The notes under the pieces were generated by a model. It saw only the letters and a list, made by a program, of their open reading frames with translations, searched no databases and was not told where the DNA came from. DNA of 64,000 nt, from NCBI RefSeq assembly GCF_037975245.1, contig NC_092567.1, positions 16,549,876 to 16,613,875 on the forward strand, written 5' to 3'. The translations under genes were made by a program, and so were the position numbers. This DNA comes from Apostichopus japonicus. Its lineage: Eukaryota; Echinodermata; Holothuroidea; Aspidochirotida; Stichopodidae. This document shows, piece by piece, positions 63,903 to 64,000 of this stretch. Each line of letters opens with the position of its first letter. Within the stretch, counting starts at the first letter, position 1.

Positions 63903-64000
63903 GGCGTGTAGCCAAAGGGGGGGGGGGGGGGGCAGGGGTGAACGTCCCCCCCTTAAGCATATTGATTTTGTATGTTTTTATGATATCACTAGTAATTTCA
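63903..64000 (+). mobile_element. Start of a hAT-like element, cut by the window end
   Basis: CAGGCGTGTAGCCAAAGGGGG followed by a G-run and GTGAACGTCCCCCC resembles the terminus of hAT-type elements and the subterminal GGGGGGCGAATGTCCCCC of the MITE at 58407. The other end lies outside the window. Confidence 0.4.

Overview
This is eukaryotic, animal-type DNA: AT-rich, intron-bearing and dominated by transposable elements. Families seen are Tx1/L1-like LINEs, two Ty3/gypsy lineages, a Penelope-like element, hAT-type MITEs, a tRNA-headed SINE and long TA microsatellites. A marine invertebrate, possibly a deuterostome, fits this mixture; the species cannot be named. No bacterial operons, rRNA genes or CRISPR arrays were seen. 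All homology statements come from reading motifs by eye, without a database search.

Layout. 0-8 kb: first copy of an about 8 kb segmental duplication, beginning in a broken minus-strand LINE. 8-9 kb: TA microsatellites, two hammerhead-like units and a solo LTR. 9.8-16 kb: a dispersed repeat ('family A') split by a 4.5 kb palindromic gypsy insertion. 16-17.5 kb: a broken unidentified coding stretch behind a G-rich minisatellite. 17.5-20 kb: AT-rich, featureless. 20-28.5 kb: second copy of the duplication. 28.8-33 kb: a hidden three-exon gene on the minus strand for a 65-residue secreted eight-cysteine peptide, with a duplicated promoter-like block just upstream and a dead LINE in intron 1. 33-37 kb: LINE tail, family A relic and a cluster of palindromic motifs. 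37.2-40.5 kb: at least five exons of an unidentified minus-strand gene. 40.5-51.2 kb: a Penelope-like element inserted into one LTR of a gypsy element that carries an extra zinc-finger ORF. 51.2-53.6 kb: TA repeats, a second hammerhead-like unit and another family A copy. 54.4-57.7 kb: a third LINE copy with tandem 5' UTR units. 58-64 kb: MITEs, pentanucleotide microsatellites, a SINE and the start of another hAT-like element.

Two host-type loci stand out: the secreted cysteine-rich peptide gene and the multi-exon gene at 37-40 kb. Both were assembled from splice signals and phase rather than from long ORFs. The rest is a nested record of retrotransposition, of which the most unusual parts are the gypsy palindrome, the gypsy zinc-finger ORF3 and the covarying hammerhead-like units.
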